Shown: positions 1 through 12,800 of the stretch, one piece after another
How positions within the stretch are numbered: the first letter of the stretch is position 1
Layout: every line of letters starts with the position of its first letter
From: Candidatus Margulisiibacteriota bacterium
Lineage (GTDB): Bacteria > Margulisbacteria > WOR-1 > O2-12-FULL-45-9 > XYB2-FULL-48-7
Length of the DNA stretch: 64,000 bases
Reading direction: 5' to 3'
Assembly (NCBI GenBank): GCA_041661965.1
Contig: JBAZTH010000001.1
Location: forward strand, 310,001-374,000
Program-made: the position numbers and the translations under genes
Notes under the pieces: generated by a model
The model's database searches: none
What the model was told of the DNA's origin: nothing
Seen by the model: only the letters and a program-made list of their open reading frames with translations

Positions 1-2
1 AA

Positions 3-884
3 GGATTGCTTTTGACGGCGATATTGATTGGGGGTGTGCTTTTTGGGGGAATGGCGATGGGAGGATGTGGAAGCTCATTAAGTTCAAGTACGAGAAGTGT
101 TTACTGTTTTCCTGATTGGACACCTGATGGGAAGATCCTTTGTGTAAAAGCTAAGGTTTCTACTTCTACGGGTGCGGGGTCGAATCCAAGTGTTGATTCC
201 AGCGCGGAATATTTTATAACAATTATGGATATCAATGGAAGTAATGAGGCGGATTTGAGGCGAATTAACTCTTATGGAGTTGCTGTTATGTCGCCATTAG
301 GGAATTATATCGCTTATTCTGAAGGATCGAAAATAAAAGTTATAAAAGCAAATGGGGATGATTTGCATACTATTGGTCTTAATGATGGGTTTGAAGTAAT
401 TGGTCTTGATTGGGGTTCCGATGAATCAAGTATTATTTATTATGCGGGGAAATCGCCGAATTTTGAACAAGCTGTTGTCGGCATTGATGGAGCAGGTAAG
501 GCAATTATTTCAACAAACGGCGGATCGATTGCTTGGAGATATGGAGACAGGATTGTTATGCAAAAGCCGATTTCAACGGAAGTCAATAGAGTTGTTGCCA
601 TTGATAGGAGAACTTTAAATGAAATATCATCTTACCCTAATGTTGTTGGAGGCAATTTCAACGTTAACAGAACAAGCACAAACGAGGTAGTGTTTTTTGG
701 GGAAAAAATAGAAAAGTTTGATTTAACCGCGCCAAGTATGCCCCCTGTGGTGATAATAAACAGAAGCGATATTTATGATATTAAACTATCTCCCGATGGT
801 CAGAAAATTGTTGGAGATAATGTTAACAAAATCGGTATTTATTTAATAAATATAGATGGCACGGGGTTTGAACAATTGAGATGA
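3..884 (+). CDS. TolB/PD40-like beta-propeller lipoprotein, 5' end cut by window
   Basis: The frame is open at the window edge, so the true start is probably upstream; the first usable in-window start is a TTG at 6. The N-terminus is a hydrophobic, Gly-rich export signal followed by MGGC, a relaxed lipobox, so an envelope lipoprotein is likely. The mature part has short blade-like repeats of the WD40-like PD40 type: a proline-aspartate block near the N-terminus (FPDWTPDGK) and one near the end (LSPDGQKI, then IYLINIDGTG). Such propellers bind partners and are not enzymes; the exact role is unknown. It overlaps the next gene by 4 nt (ATGA), so the two are probably translationally coupled and may work together at the surface. 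Confidence 0.75.
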   Translation, partial: GLLLTAILIGGVLFGGMAMGGCGSSLSSSTRSVYCFPDWTPDGKILCVKAKVSTSTGAGSNPSVDSSAEYFITIMDINGSNEADLRRINSYGVAVMSPLGNYIAYSEGSKIKVIKANGDDLHTIGLNDGFEVIGLDWGSDESSIIYYAGKSPNFEQAVVGIDGAGKAIISTNGGSIAWRYGDRIVMQKPISTEVNRVVAIDRRTLNEISSYPNVVGGNFNVNRTSTNEVVFFGEKIEKFDLTAPSMPPVVIINRSDIYDIKLSPDGQKIVGDNVNKIGIYLINIDGTGFEQLR

Positions 885-3800
885 AAAAGCTTCTGTTAAT
901 GGTTTTTTTCTGTGTATTAACTTTAGTGCAAGCTGCAATCTCTGACGATGCGGCTTGGATAAATCTTAATAGTAGAACAGAAGGGACCGCTACATATAAG
1001 GATTATCTTTTTATCCTTGTCCATGGCATTAATGGAAGTAGCCAACATTTTAATGGCCAGGATGATCGAGATAAGGGTTTGCGGCTTTTGCAGCAGTTGC
1101 GAGACGACCTTCATTTGGACGGGCATATCTTTGCCTATTCATTCAGCGAGAAAAGCGGAAGCAACTTTACCAGAGTGCGCGAGTTTGCGGATAGGACTTA
1201 TAATAACTCAGCTTCATATGTTGATGAGAATGGCAAGCCTGTTTCTATGGGTGGAAAATGTTGGTTGGACAAAGCAAGAGAGGATTATAAGAGATGGTAT
1301 GCACGAACCCACCCCGAATATTCAAGAGATGAAAATAAGTGGGAATCTGTTCCCGATTCAATTGTTCCCAAAAAATATATTATCCTCACTCACTCGATGG
1401 GAAACATGGCGGCAAGATTATATATTTACTCAAAAGATTTATTGGGCGAGGATTTGTATAAGAATGACGTCGCGAAAGTTGTGTACATCGCTCCGCCATT
1501 TACGGGCAGTGATTTGGCATATTTAGGGATGGTGCCGCAGGGCATATTTTGGGATCTTCAATTGTGGTCTAAAGCCAATGAATATAATGTTCTGTGGGAA
1601 GCGTTGTTGAAAAACCCGACTAATTTTGCCCTTGATCCCCGAAAGACCTACAAGATCGCCAAGGAATATGCTTATTGGACGTTGAATGGGCCAGTCATGC
1701 TGGATAATGTGACTGCTCAAATTGGAATTAAAGGAGCTAGCTTTCAATTAAATATTAATGAGCTAATTCATACGGAAGAGAGACCAGGTGGTGCGTCATT
1801 AGTTAAAGGGTCGGGAGCTTGTTATCAGGATCCAGGATTATACGAATTAATGCCGGAGATGATGATGGGGGTCTTTTTCCCAAAACTCCTTGACGCGAAA
1901 CTGGCTGACGATGGCAACGAACCCCTCTATAGTGTGGTCTACGGACAGGGGTCCCCGCTACCTAATGTAAGAGATTCGGCAATTGGGGGGATCGTTACGC
2001 AGGGGATAAAATATTCTTTGAGTGATGTTAACCGCTCGAACCTGATTGCCGGTGTCAAAAATCTTTCCGGGACGATAACAACTACTCCTGGTGAGTGGGG
2101 AAAGGTCTTTGGCGCAGGAAAAAATGTATTTGATGAGATTTCCGACTCCGCAGAGAATGGGAAATTAAGCTTTTATAATGGGTTTATGGGTGAGCTGTTG
2201 ACTGTATTTGGCTCGGGGAATTTTGCTAAATTACCAACCGAACAGGCGAAATTCTTGGCCTTAATCCAAAGCAATCCGGCTTTTGTCTTTTCCGATGATG
2301 GGGATAGCGCGGTGCCGGTTGATAGCGCAAAGGGGCTATATCAGGGGAAATCAACACGGGCCTTGCGAAACGCCAACTTTTATCCCGTTTTACTTAAAAG
2401 TGGATTTGATGATTATTTGAAAACGCAATTCCCAGGTCAATTTGAAGTGGTTGTCGCGGCCTATTACTTAAGCACGCAATTTGTTCCGGAGCCCGCGAAG
2501 ACACCGATTGCAATTGGTTGCCAATATGGGCTGTTATTGTCTTTTATGGAAAGGGTAAATGCTTTTACGCCTGAACTGCAGGCCACAACTTGGTCGCATA
2601 CTAATACCATGTTAAGACAGTACGATGTAATCGAAAAAGCAATTTTAGATACAGAAGCTATTTTTACTGTTAATGATTTGCAAACGACTGCTACTAATGA
2701 CGCTAACACTTTAGAGGCGAAAACGGTTAAAGTTTTTACCACAAGCGTAGTGGTGCCGAGCGGTTACCACTCTGTTCAAGTTAAAAGCGCGGTAGAAAAC
2801 CGAAATCCAACCGGACTGACTAATCTGCCGATTCCAATGACTCTCGATGGCCAACGAATGTATGTAACGCAGATGACTGTGACTAAGCCGCCAAAGCGAA
2901 TCGCTGGGAAGCTTAATTACCTCATTCCCAGGTTGATGAAACAATTCGAATATTCATTTAATTTTGCCGCCTGGAAGCCGATAACTGGTGTCGACCAAGA
3001 AACGGGAGAATTTGAATTAGATGATCTGCCCTTTGCCGAAGGGCAAAATATACTTGCTATCCGTTCCGAGAACGGGGTTGGGATTAAATCCCACCAACTC
3101 CTTAAGATCATCCTCAATACCATTCCGATGCAGCCGAGCCAGTTTAAGCCTCTGCCGGAATATTACGTTGCCACTGCCAATCCCGAGATCTCGGTTGAGT
3201 TCAATAAATCGGAATATACCGGGGATTACGATTCGGAGAAAATTACGATCAAAGGGATGACCTTTGACGGAGAAGAAGTAGCCCCGCAGGTTGAATCGAG
3301 CATGGAAGCCTACCACCCCTGGGCTAAAGCAAGTTATAAAGCCAATGGCTTAAGTGATGGGGAGCATAATGTTGCCGTCAGAGCGGAATCAAATGTCGGG
3401 GTTGCCCAGGGGCTCTGGACATTTTATGTCGATACTACCGCTCCGACGATCTCGATCGAACCCTTAGCCCCATATAGCCCGCGCGGACCAACGACGATTC
3501 GCTATACCGTTTCCGATGAAGTTTCTCCCAACCTCCGCTTTGTCCGCTGTGATCTCTACGATAAGAATGATACCCTGGTAACTACCATTGCGACCGCTGA
3601 CTCTCTCTCTAAAGGCGAAAACTATTTTACTCTTGATCCTCGATCCCTTGATGTCTCTCTTCTCGATGGCAGTTACAAAATTAAGATTAAAGCTTTTGAT
3701 CTGGCCGGTAACGTTGCCGTTGCCGAAACGCCGTTAATTATTGACGCTACGCCGCCAAAGGTTGGGCCAGTCGCTTTGACCCCAAACCCCATGACCTCAA

Positions 3801-6800
3801 ATACCAACGAATTAAAAATGAACGCCGAAGTTAGTGAGAAAGCGTTAGTCGTAATCAAACTTAATAACTTATCGAATAAGACGACCACAGCGTATTTGGC
3901 TCAAGCGGGAACCTCTTCCTCAACACTTACAACTTATAGCTTTCTTGCTTCTTATGCCTGGCCCTATAACAATTCTTTTGCTCCTGGGCCTGAAGATGGG
4001 ATCTATCGGGTCGAAGTGATTGCTCGTGACGAGGCCGGGAACGAAAGTGCGCCCCGTACCCTTGAAGCGGTCCGGATCGATCGTACTCCGCCAACCATTT
4101 TGGGGCAGATCGCTAATCCATATGTTCTTACCAATATTGGCGCTAATGCTTATAAAACGACACTGACGTACAATTTAAGGGAGAATGGATTGGGAGATAA
4201 GGGGGAGGGGGTAGGGGTTAAAGTTAAGATATTTAATGCTAGTACTGGCCTGCTGGCCGATGCCTATGAAGAGGCTCCGGCATCGTTAACAGAAGAAAAT
4301 AAGATCGTTTGGCATTCTGTTTCTGATCTACCGAAAGGAGCCTATAAATTCCAAATCACCGCGACCGATGATGTCGGTAATACCGCGACCGCGTATTCTT
4401 CCTGTGTCAAAGACGGGATCGCCCCTAGCCTCTCTTTCCCGGCGGAAGATGGGGCTGAAATTTCCGGGTTGGTCGCTATCCGCGGCACCGCCATGGACCC
4501 CGACTGGTCAAACGATAAACCGTTCAAGCAGTACCGGGTTTATTTAGCCAGGGGCGATAAGTCAAAAATGGAAGCCGCGACGATCTTGTCGCAGGCTTCC
4601 GAGCTTGTTTTTTCCGCCATCGAAGTTCCCTTGATCAATAGAGGCGGCGGCGCCTCAAACATCTCTCTCCGGCCATTGCAGAATGATGCCACTCTGGCTT
4701 ATCTCAATACCAATGGGCTGGAAAATGGTGACTATACCATCCTAGTTGTAGTTGATGAAGAAAACGGCGACTCTTTAGCGGTCACACGACTAATAAAGGT
4801 TAATAATGGTTCATTTCGCGCATCAGCCATGACTGCTCCTTATGTTAAGCTCAAGCCGCTGGCTTCTACTGTAGACTTTAAAGCCGACGATTCGGTAAAA
4901 CTTCAGATCGGCTTCATTAATAGCGTCAAGTCGGCCAATGTCTATGTGGAGATTCTCAAATCGCAGGACGAAAAGCTTGTTTATTTTAAATATTTCCCCA
5001 ATATTCTTGGCGCCCCCTTTATCGGAAAACCTGATTATAAGGCGGGGACCGACCTTGGTTATTTTATCTGGAGCGACGAATCTGGCTACCATATTCGCTG
5101 GTCGGCCGATGGTTCAAGTCATAAGTTCAGCGGTAATTTGATCGCGATGGGAGGAACAGTTAACATAACTGGTGGCAACTCTTCTGTTTCCAGTGGGAGC
5201 ATGATCAGTTGGAATAAGACACTTTCCGGTGGTGAAGGAGGCTTCGATTTTACCGCTGATGGCGGCCAGCTGATGATCACCCCCAAGCTTGATGAGGACC
5301 CAAGTTCCCCTTCGATCTACGCTGATAATGTTTACCTTGGGATAACCAAACAAACCCAGCAATACCTGCCGTTGGTGATTGATGTCGCCGGCCAGCGACT
5401 GGTTAGCCTTGCTGGAATGGGGCAGACTTCTTCTTCGATTGCTGGTCAGCCTCCTTCCGGGATTGACTGGGATGGTCGTTTGGATACAGGAGCTTATGTT
5501 GATAACGGGAGCTACATTGTCAAAGTGATTGCCGAAGGGGTGGATGGACAGGGACTGGCCTCTGCCGAAGCGGTGGTTAATGTGACCACGCCGTTTGAAT
5601 TGAAGATTAAAGAGGCGACCAATAAAGAGTTTAGTTCTCTTTCAGTTCCTGACCGGGTTTCCATTTTTTACAATGTTTCCAAAGATGCTCTTATAACCGC
5701 GCAGGTTCAGAAAGAGAATGGCGATTTTGTTGCCAGCTTGGCCGCCGGGAAAGAGAGCCTAGGGACTCTCCCAACTAATCCCCTTTCCTTGGTTTGGACC
5801 GGGAATTATCCCGATAACGACTCGACCCAGGTAGTGACCGGCGGCACTTATAAACTTATTCTGACTGCCGCTGCGAAAGACGGGTCCGGAAACCGCACCG
5901 AAACGATTAGTGGAATTAAAGTTGTCTCTTTTGCCAGAAATGAAGCCTTGGTTAAACTTGAACCGATTGGCGAGGAGGTTGATTATAACGATGGACTTGG
6001 CTTGAAAAAGATCCGTTTAGCAGACGGAGAATCACCGTTATATTTTGAAGCTAAGGGTTATGGCAATTACCATCCAGTAAAAGATCTTACATATACTCTG
6101 TCCGCTCAAGGGAAGCAAAAGCTGACCGCTTATCCGTATGTGTCGTTCGCCGGCCTGATGCATCGAGGGTTTAATGAAGTTGATACGAAAATAAAAGTTA
6201 TATTCAAGATTCATGCTTGGAATCATTATTTGGGGGCTGAAGATTATTGGGCATTAGGTAGGTTTTGGAATCCTATGAAGTGGCGAAGGGAAACCAAGGA
6301 ATGGGTTGAGGAAAAATGGATTGCTGTTGATAGCCTTCCTAGTGGGGCTGGAGTAGGGACCGTTTTTAAAGTAGGGGATCAGGTAAAAAATTATACATTC
6401 AATTTTGACAGTTATAATTGGTGGCCCCAAAATGAAAATGATCATTATTACAATAAAGATAAATTTGGTTGCGGGATCGACGCTGTTGATGTCCAGGTTG
6501 AAGTCTACACAAAAAATTCAGGATTTATCTTGGATAAAAATGTTGATTGGCTTCTTGTAAGTCAAGAAAAGCCAACTAGCAAAGGCATATTTAGAACGGC
6601 CTATAGCGGAAGCAATGGAGAATCTCATTATGGAACCTTAGTGTCTGGCGGAAATCGATATGATAAAACATACGGCACTTATCAGGTAAATTTAACCATT
6701 AAACTTGAGGCTCCTATTGCCTATTCCCGCCTGACCAACCGTTTTGTCCCTTGGTTTGGGTTTGTCAGGGCCAATGAAGCGAAACAAAAAGATTTTTCGG

Positions 6801-9800
6801 AGTATTTAACCGACATCAATCGTGGCTTAGGTTTTCCAGGGAAATTGTTTTTTGATGATCCTAGTGCCAAGCCTGATGTCGCTTATAAACCGAAAACCGA
6901 GATCGAAGCGGAATTGGCAGGGTTAACTTGGGAAAAACGAAGCCAAAAATTAAAAGAAATGAGCGAACAAGCCAATCTGCTTGGCTACAAAGACGCACTT
7001 GCTTCTTCAGTCGGTTATGATAGCTATCTTTCTGACGGATACTATGAATTTGTCCCGATTACTTATCCGGATCAGGCGAATATAAGCAAATCCGGCTTTG
7101 ATTATACCAATGATTCGAGCTTAGTTAAGGTCCACACCGATCTTACCTATCACGGGGACGGCAACCCCCAATCGCCTTTTGAATTCAGTTGGCCGTGGCG
7201 GGAGAGTGAATATACAGCCTTTCTGGCCACTCAGGAAACGCAGCGAAAAAGATTGGACAAGGATTACGGCGGTGAACCTCAGAATTATACTGCGCCAACG
7301 ATTGATGGGACATTCTGGACGCTTGATCCATCACAAGTCAACCAACGGAAAATCGACCAAAATAATAGCAAGGTTTCCGGCGGCCAGATTCATTACAACA
7401 AAGCGACCAGAAGAGGGGAATGGAGCTCAACCCAGAACCCGGTAACTAGCCGGAGCGTCGATCAGATTATGCCTTTGCCCAGCTATGTTTACGATAAATC
7501 CTTCAAAGTCGAAAGCAATACTCCAGGGATCAAGCTTATGCTCTCTTCTTCAGCTCTCAGCGCGGTAGTTAAGGCCGAAGATCAGGATATCAACGGCTTT
7601 CCTTGGACGACCGCAGATGATACCAATCTGGCCGCTAACCGCGGCTACGTCAAGAGCCCTGCGCTGATCTTGAATCCCGATGCTTTTCGGTCCAAGCGGT
7701 TGATTAAACTTTCTTCCGCTTACCAGATTGTTGATGATTATAAATCGACTGGAGCGGCAAGATTCACTTTCCTGAAAAAACACCCGTGGGAACCGGACAA
7801 CCAGGATAGCCCGGTCGATAACCCCAATCTTGAGATCGACCGCTGGGAAGTCATAGTTAAAGATAAAAGCGGCGCGGTCAATAAAGATGTCGCCCTCGAA
7901 AATGTTACGACTGGCGCAAAGCGGTTAGACGATGCCCTTTCTCTTAAGCTGAAAATTGACGCTTCAGAAGCCCGTTATGTCGAGATTAAAGGTTCGGCTC
8001 CCGGCCCGTACGAACTCCTCTATTATGATGGTAAGAGCTGGCAGTCGATCACCCAATCGTTTGATGAGACTCCGACCAGCGGGCGCCTCGCCTGGTGGAA
8101 CGTCTCTCGCTTGAACGGCGAATACACGGTTATGCTCCGTGCCGGCAGTTACATTTCAACTCAAAACGTTTCGATCGGGACCCTGATCAAAAAAGACGAT
8201 GGGGGAGACGCCTGGAGCACATATAAACGGGCCCAGCTGAAATTCCCGCCCCATGCTTTTGGCAACCGTGATCAGCTGGCGACGGTCACTCCGGTGACCA
8301 TGAAAGAGATCAAGCTCCGTAACAAGCCGATCATCCTAACCTCCGGGCCGATCGTTGAGATCAAGCCTTCCTGGAAATTTACGGTTAGCTCCCTCGAAGG
8401 GGTTGATCTGCGGCCGACTCTCCGTTTCGTTTACACTTTTGACGAATTGAAAGAACTGGGGGCTTGGAATGGCGAAGGAGAGCCTAAAAACCTCCCCTGG
8501 AACATCCATCAAGTGACCGAAGCGGGAGACCTGCAGATCGTTTCCGATAACCAGCAGACGATCGAAGAAAATAACGGTGAAAAGCATTACGTTTTCTACG
8601 CCGCGCTTGACCATTTTTCAACTTACGCGCTTCTGCCTGGTAAATTTAAACTTTCCGCGCCGATCGTTCTGGCTGATCGTTATATTACCAATAAAAATAG
8701 CGTCACTATTTATGGTACGGCGGAACCGGGTTCGGTTTTAGGTCTTAAGGTTTCGAAAGAGCCAATCTCGGACACTTCAAAAATTAATAGCCTTGATGAG
8801 ATAACGGCTGACGAGAAAGGGAATTTCCGGATTGAAAATGTTCCTCTGATTCAAGAAGGAGCCAGCTACATTTATGTGACCGCGCACCCTCAAGGGAATT
8901 CAGAGATCTTAACTTGCGGCGACGTTATGGTAACGAAAGACACAATCCCGCCAACGGTTGGCATTGCTCCAAATCTTTACGCCTTTTCGCCTAACGGCGA
9001 CGGCAAATATGACAGTGTCGATTACCTTTTGACGATGAATGAAAAAGGGAAGATATACTTAGGAGTTAAGAGCGATTCGAACGACCTAATCAATATTGAC
9101 GCGCCGCTTTTGGCTGGAAAAGAGCTCAAGGTCAATTGGTCGAAAGAAGGCTTTAAACTATATCGTCGGGATAACGCGACCGGCCTTTGGACTCTTTATT
9201 CCCAGGTCCCGAATCCTTCTAATCCAATAGACGGAGGATATTCTGTGGTTGGTTACGCGATCGATGAGGCGGGGAATATTTCCGATAACATCATGGTTAA
9301 AACTATAATTGATCTCACCCCGCCAAAGGTTTTGGGCTTAACCGCCGATCCCAATCCATTCACCCCCAATGACGATGGGGTAAAGGATGCAACTAGTTTC
9401 TGGTATAAGTTTAGCGAGCCGGTGACGGTAAGCCTGGGGATATACCGCGAAGATGGCGGTCTCTTTAAGAATACTGAAGGGGAAACGGAGAAGTTTACTT
9501 ATCCAACAACAGATAGGAACCGCGACGTTCAGTCGCAGGTTCCGTCGGTTGGGCAGTGGTCCTGGGATGGCCGGGGGAATCGCAATGAACTCCTTGGCGG
9601 AAACTATTCATATTTTATTTACGCGGAAGATTGGGTTGGCAATACTGTTTCATCGGAGGTCAAACAGATCGTTGTTGATCGGGCGCCGACCCTTATCCCG
9701 TACGTTTTTTTCGAGCCCGATCCATTTTCCTCGGCAAAGGGGACGATCATTAAATACTATCTTGCCCAGGACGACTTGAAAGTTACTGCGGCGATTGTTG

Positions 9801-12800
9801 GGGAAAGGGGCAAGGTTATTAAAAACCTGCTCAATGAGTCTGTTCAGGGGAAGGGCGAACATCAGCTGTTCTGGAGTGGCGATCTTGATGGCGCCAGCAA
9901 AGCGGTTGATGGCTCATACACCATTAAGATAAAAGCGGTTGGTGACGGCTTGTCGGCGGAAGCGACTAATACTGTGCGGATCGATAACACCAGCCCAACG
10001 GTGATTCTCCAACCACTGCAAATCGACTATACCAGCAAACAAGGAACAATAATCTTTTCGATCCCGGAAGAGGCCAAAGTCGATGTTTCAGTCGTTAAGG
10101 CTGATGGTAGTATCGTTGTTTTAATGTCCAGCGAAGCTAATGCGGCCGGAGAACACCAATTGTCATTTAGTGCGGCAATAGTTGGCAGCGATGGGCAAGT
10201 AATGGTTTCAGCGGTTGACCGGGCGCAAAACGAAGCGGCCGCGACGGTCCCATTCTCTTTCCTGCCGCCGAAACTGCAGATCACCGATCACCTGGCCGAT
10301 CCGGCGATCTTTACCCCCAACGGCGACGGTCATACCGATACCACCCGGATTGCCTATAAGCTTAGCGGTGGCAGGGCTCCTTACATAGTTAACGTGAACA
10401 TTGCTAACTCCTCCGGGACCAGTGTAAAGCGCTTGGCGGATAATGACGAGCAATCCGCCGGTAGCAATTCATTCTATTGGGATGGGAAATCAACGGTCCT
10501 TTCATCCGTTGAAACGTATGTTTCCGACGGCGATTATCAATACCAGGTTTCTGCGGTTGATGCTGATGGTGTTAAGCAGGAGGTTGCTGGCAAGCTCGAA
10601 GTCGCGGGAGGGAAGATCACTTCCAACTTCAATTTGAGTGCCCAGTCGTTTTCTCCTAATGGCGATGGGGTTAATGAAACTCTGGGGATAACTTATTCAA
10701 TCAATTACCCGCCGTTTTATAACGTGCCGGGAGAGCCCCAGGTCCTACTAGCGATCCTGGCGGCGAATGGTGACCTTCTCTATCAAACCGGTTTAGAGCG
10801 CGCTCCCGGTACCTATACGTATGTTTTTGACGGGAAGAGTAATTTTGACGCGCCGGGCTTGCCTATCGGTTCATCTTTAACAACCGGTAAATATTACGCC
10901 CGGATCACTATTCAAGACTCGCTGGGGACGGTTACTTCGTTGACCAAAGACTTTGCGGTTGACGTCACCAACCCGGAAGTTGTTATCTCCAGCGAGGCGG
11001 GGATGATCGCCAATCCGTCAAGCTTTTCGACCAATGCTAATCCAGATGGGAGCGACCGGCCGCGCAGCACAACTCTATATTACAAGCTGACCGAAGATAC
11101 ACTGGTTTCGGTCAAAGTCTATAAGATTGACGGCAAGAAAGATTACCAGCGAACTGACTTCACGGCTGACAATCTAATTGCTACGCTGGTTAATGGCCAG
11201 TGGCAGAGTGGTGGCCAGCAGTACCAGGTTAATTGGGACGGAAAGATGGCTAGCGGAGTTTATGCCGATCCCGGTAAATACGCTTTCATTGTCGAAGGAG
11301 CAGATACCTTGGGAAATACTACCCTCCGGAAGTGGGGCGGAACGGTCTGGATCCAGAACAATGTTTTGACTCTCCGTACTCCAGAACAGCTTGAACTGGC
11401 GACACTTGCGGTGACCAACAATCCCGATCCCCGCGCCATCTCGCCGAACGGCAACAGTCAAGAGCTGGCCCAAAAACGGGCTCGTTTCTACTTTATGATT
11501 GATCTTTCGTTGGCACCGGCGACGGTTGAAGCGGCGGAGCGGATCGAGGCGATGGGGGTAACCGTTAATACCAAACCAGTTGGCAAGTATTCCGTGAAGG
11601 TTTATAGCGACAGTGCTATGGCTAACCTGGTTCGGACTATTACACCTGACGCTGTTGCTCAATCGGGGACACTCTCCTGGGAAGATTGGGACGGGAAAGC
11701 TGATGGCGGCGCCTACTCTCCAAATGGCAATTACTGGCTGGCGGTTGAGCTTCAGGATTATGCGGGGAATAAGCAACCACTGCTGATCGGCCAGGTAACT
11801 GTTGATAACACTTTGCCCGAGGTTAAGAATGTTTTGGCTGCTCCATATTTCTTTGCTCCGGGCGGGACGAATTCGAGCCTTAAAACGACCACTTGTAGCT
11901 ATGAGGTTGCCGATAATTCCGGCAAAGTTAAAGTTGTGATTGGAGCTTATAGTGGGAGTGCGTTGGTAAAAACTTTAACGGCTGATGCCTGGCAGGTAAA
12001 TGGTAATTATTCGATTGATTGGGATGGGTCCAGCGTGACCGGCTATGTTGGCAGTGCCAATGGAAGCGGCTTTATTGATGGAGAATATACCTTGAAAATT
12101 ATGGCCTATGATGAGGCCGGCAATAGTTCGGTTCTCCAGTCGGCAAATGTAAAAGTTGATACTTTGCCTCCCGATGGAGTAGTCGTTATTGGCAGCGGGA
12201 ATCCGCAATTTACTAGTTCGCCAACTGTTGAGCTGTTTGCTTCTGCTAGTGAGCCAACTTCCGGGGTCAATAAAATGAGCTTTAGCAACGACGGCGCAAG
12301 CTGGTCCTCCTGGGAAGATTATTCAACGCTGGGTAAGGCCTGGCTCCTTCCCGCTGTGGATGGGACCAAAACGGTGCGGGTAAGATTAATGGATAACGCT
12401 GGGAACTATTCGACCGCTGTTTTTGCCGATCAGATTGTCTTAGATTCTGCCGCGCCGGTTATTAAGTCGGTAGTCCAGCCTCAACCGGTTACTATCAATA
12501 GCCCTACAACCAGTTTGCTTGGGGGCATGGCTGATTTCAATGGCGGAGCCGATACAATTTCCGGCATAAACAATTGGCAGATAAAGATCGTGAATTCCGG
12601 CGGCAGTGTTGTTAAAACCTTTGGCGCGACGGTTACTCCCGCGCAAACCGGTGATCTTGTTATTAATCAGGAATGGGTGCCGACAGGACTTGATGGTTAT
12701 TATTACTATTATTTTACCGCGACCGACGCGGCCGGCAATGCTTTTGATTCCAGAAAAACCGGCTATGGCGCTTATAAGCCACTAGGTGGGAACGATACTT

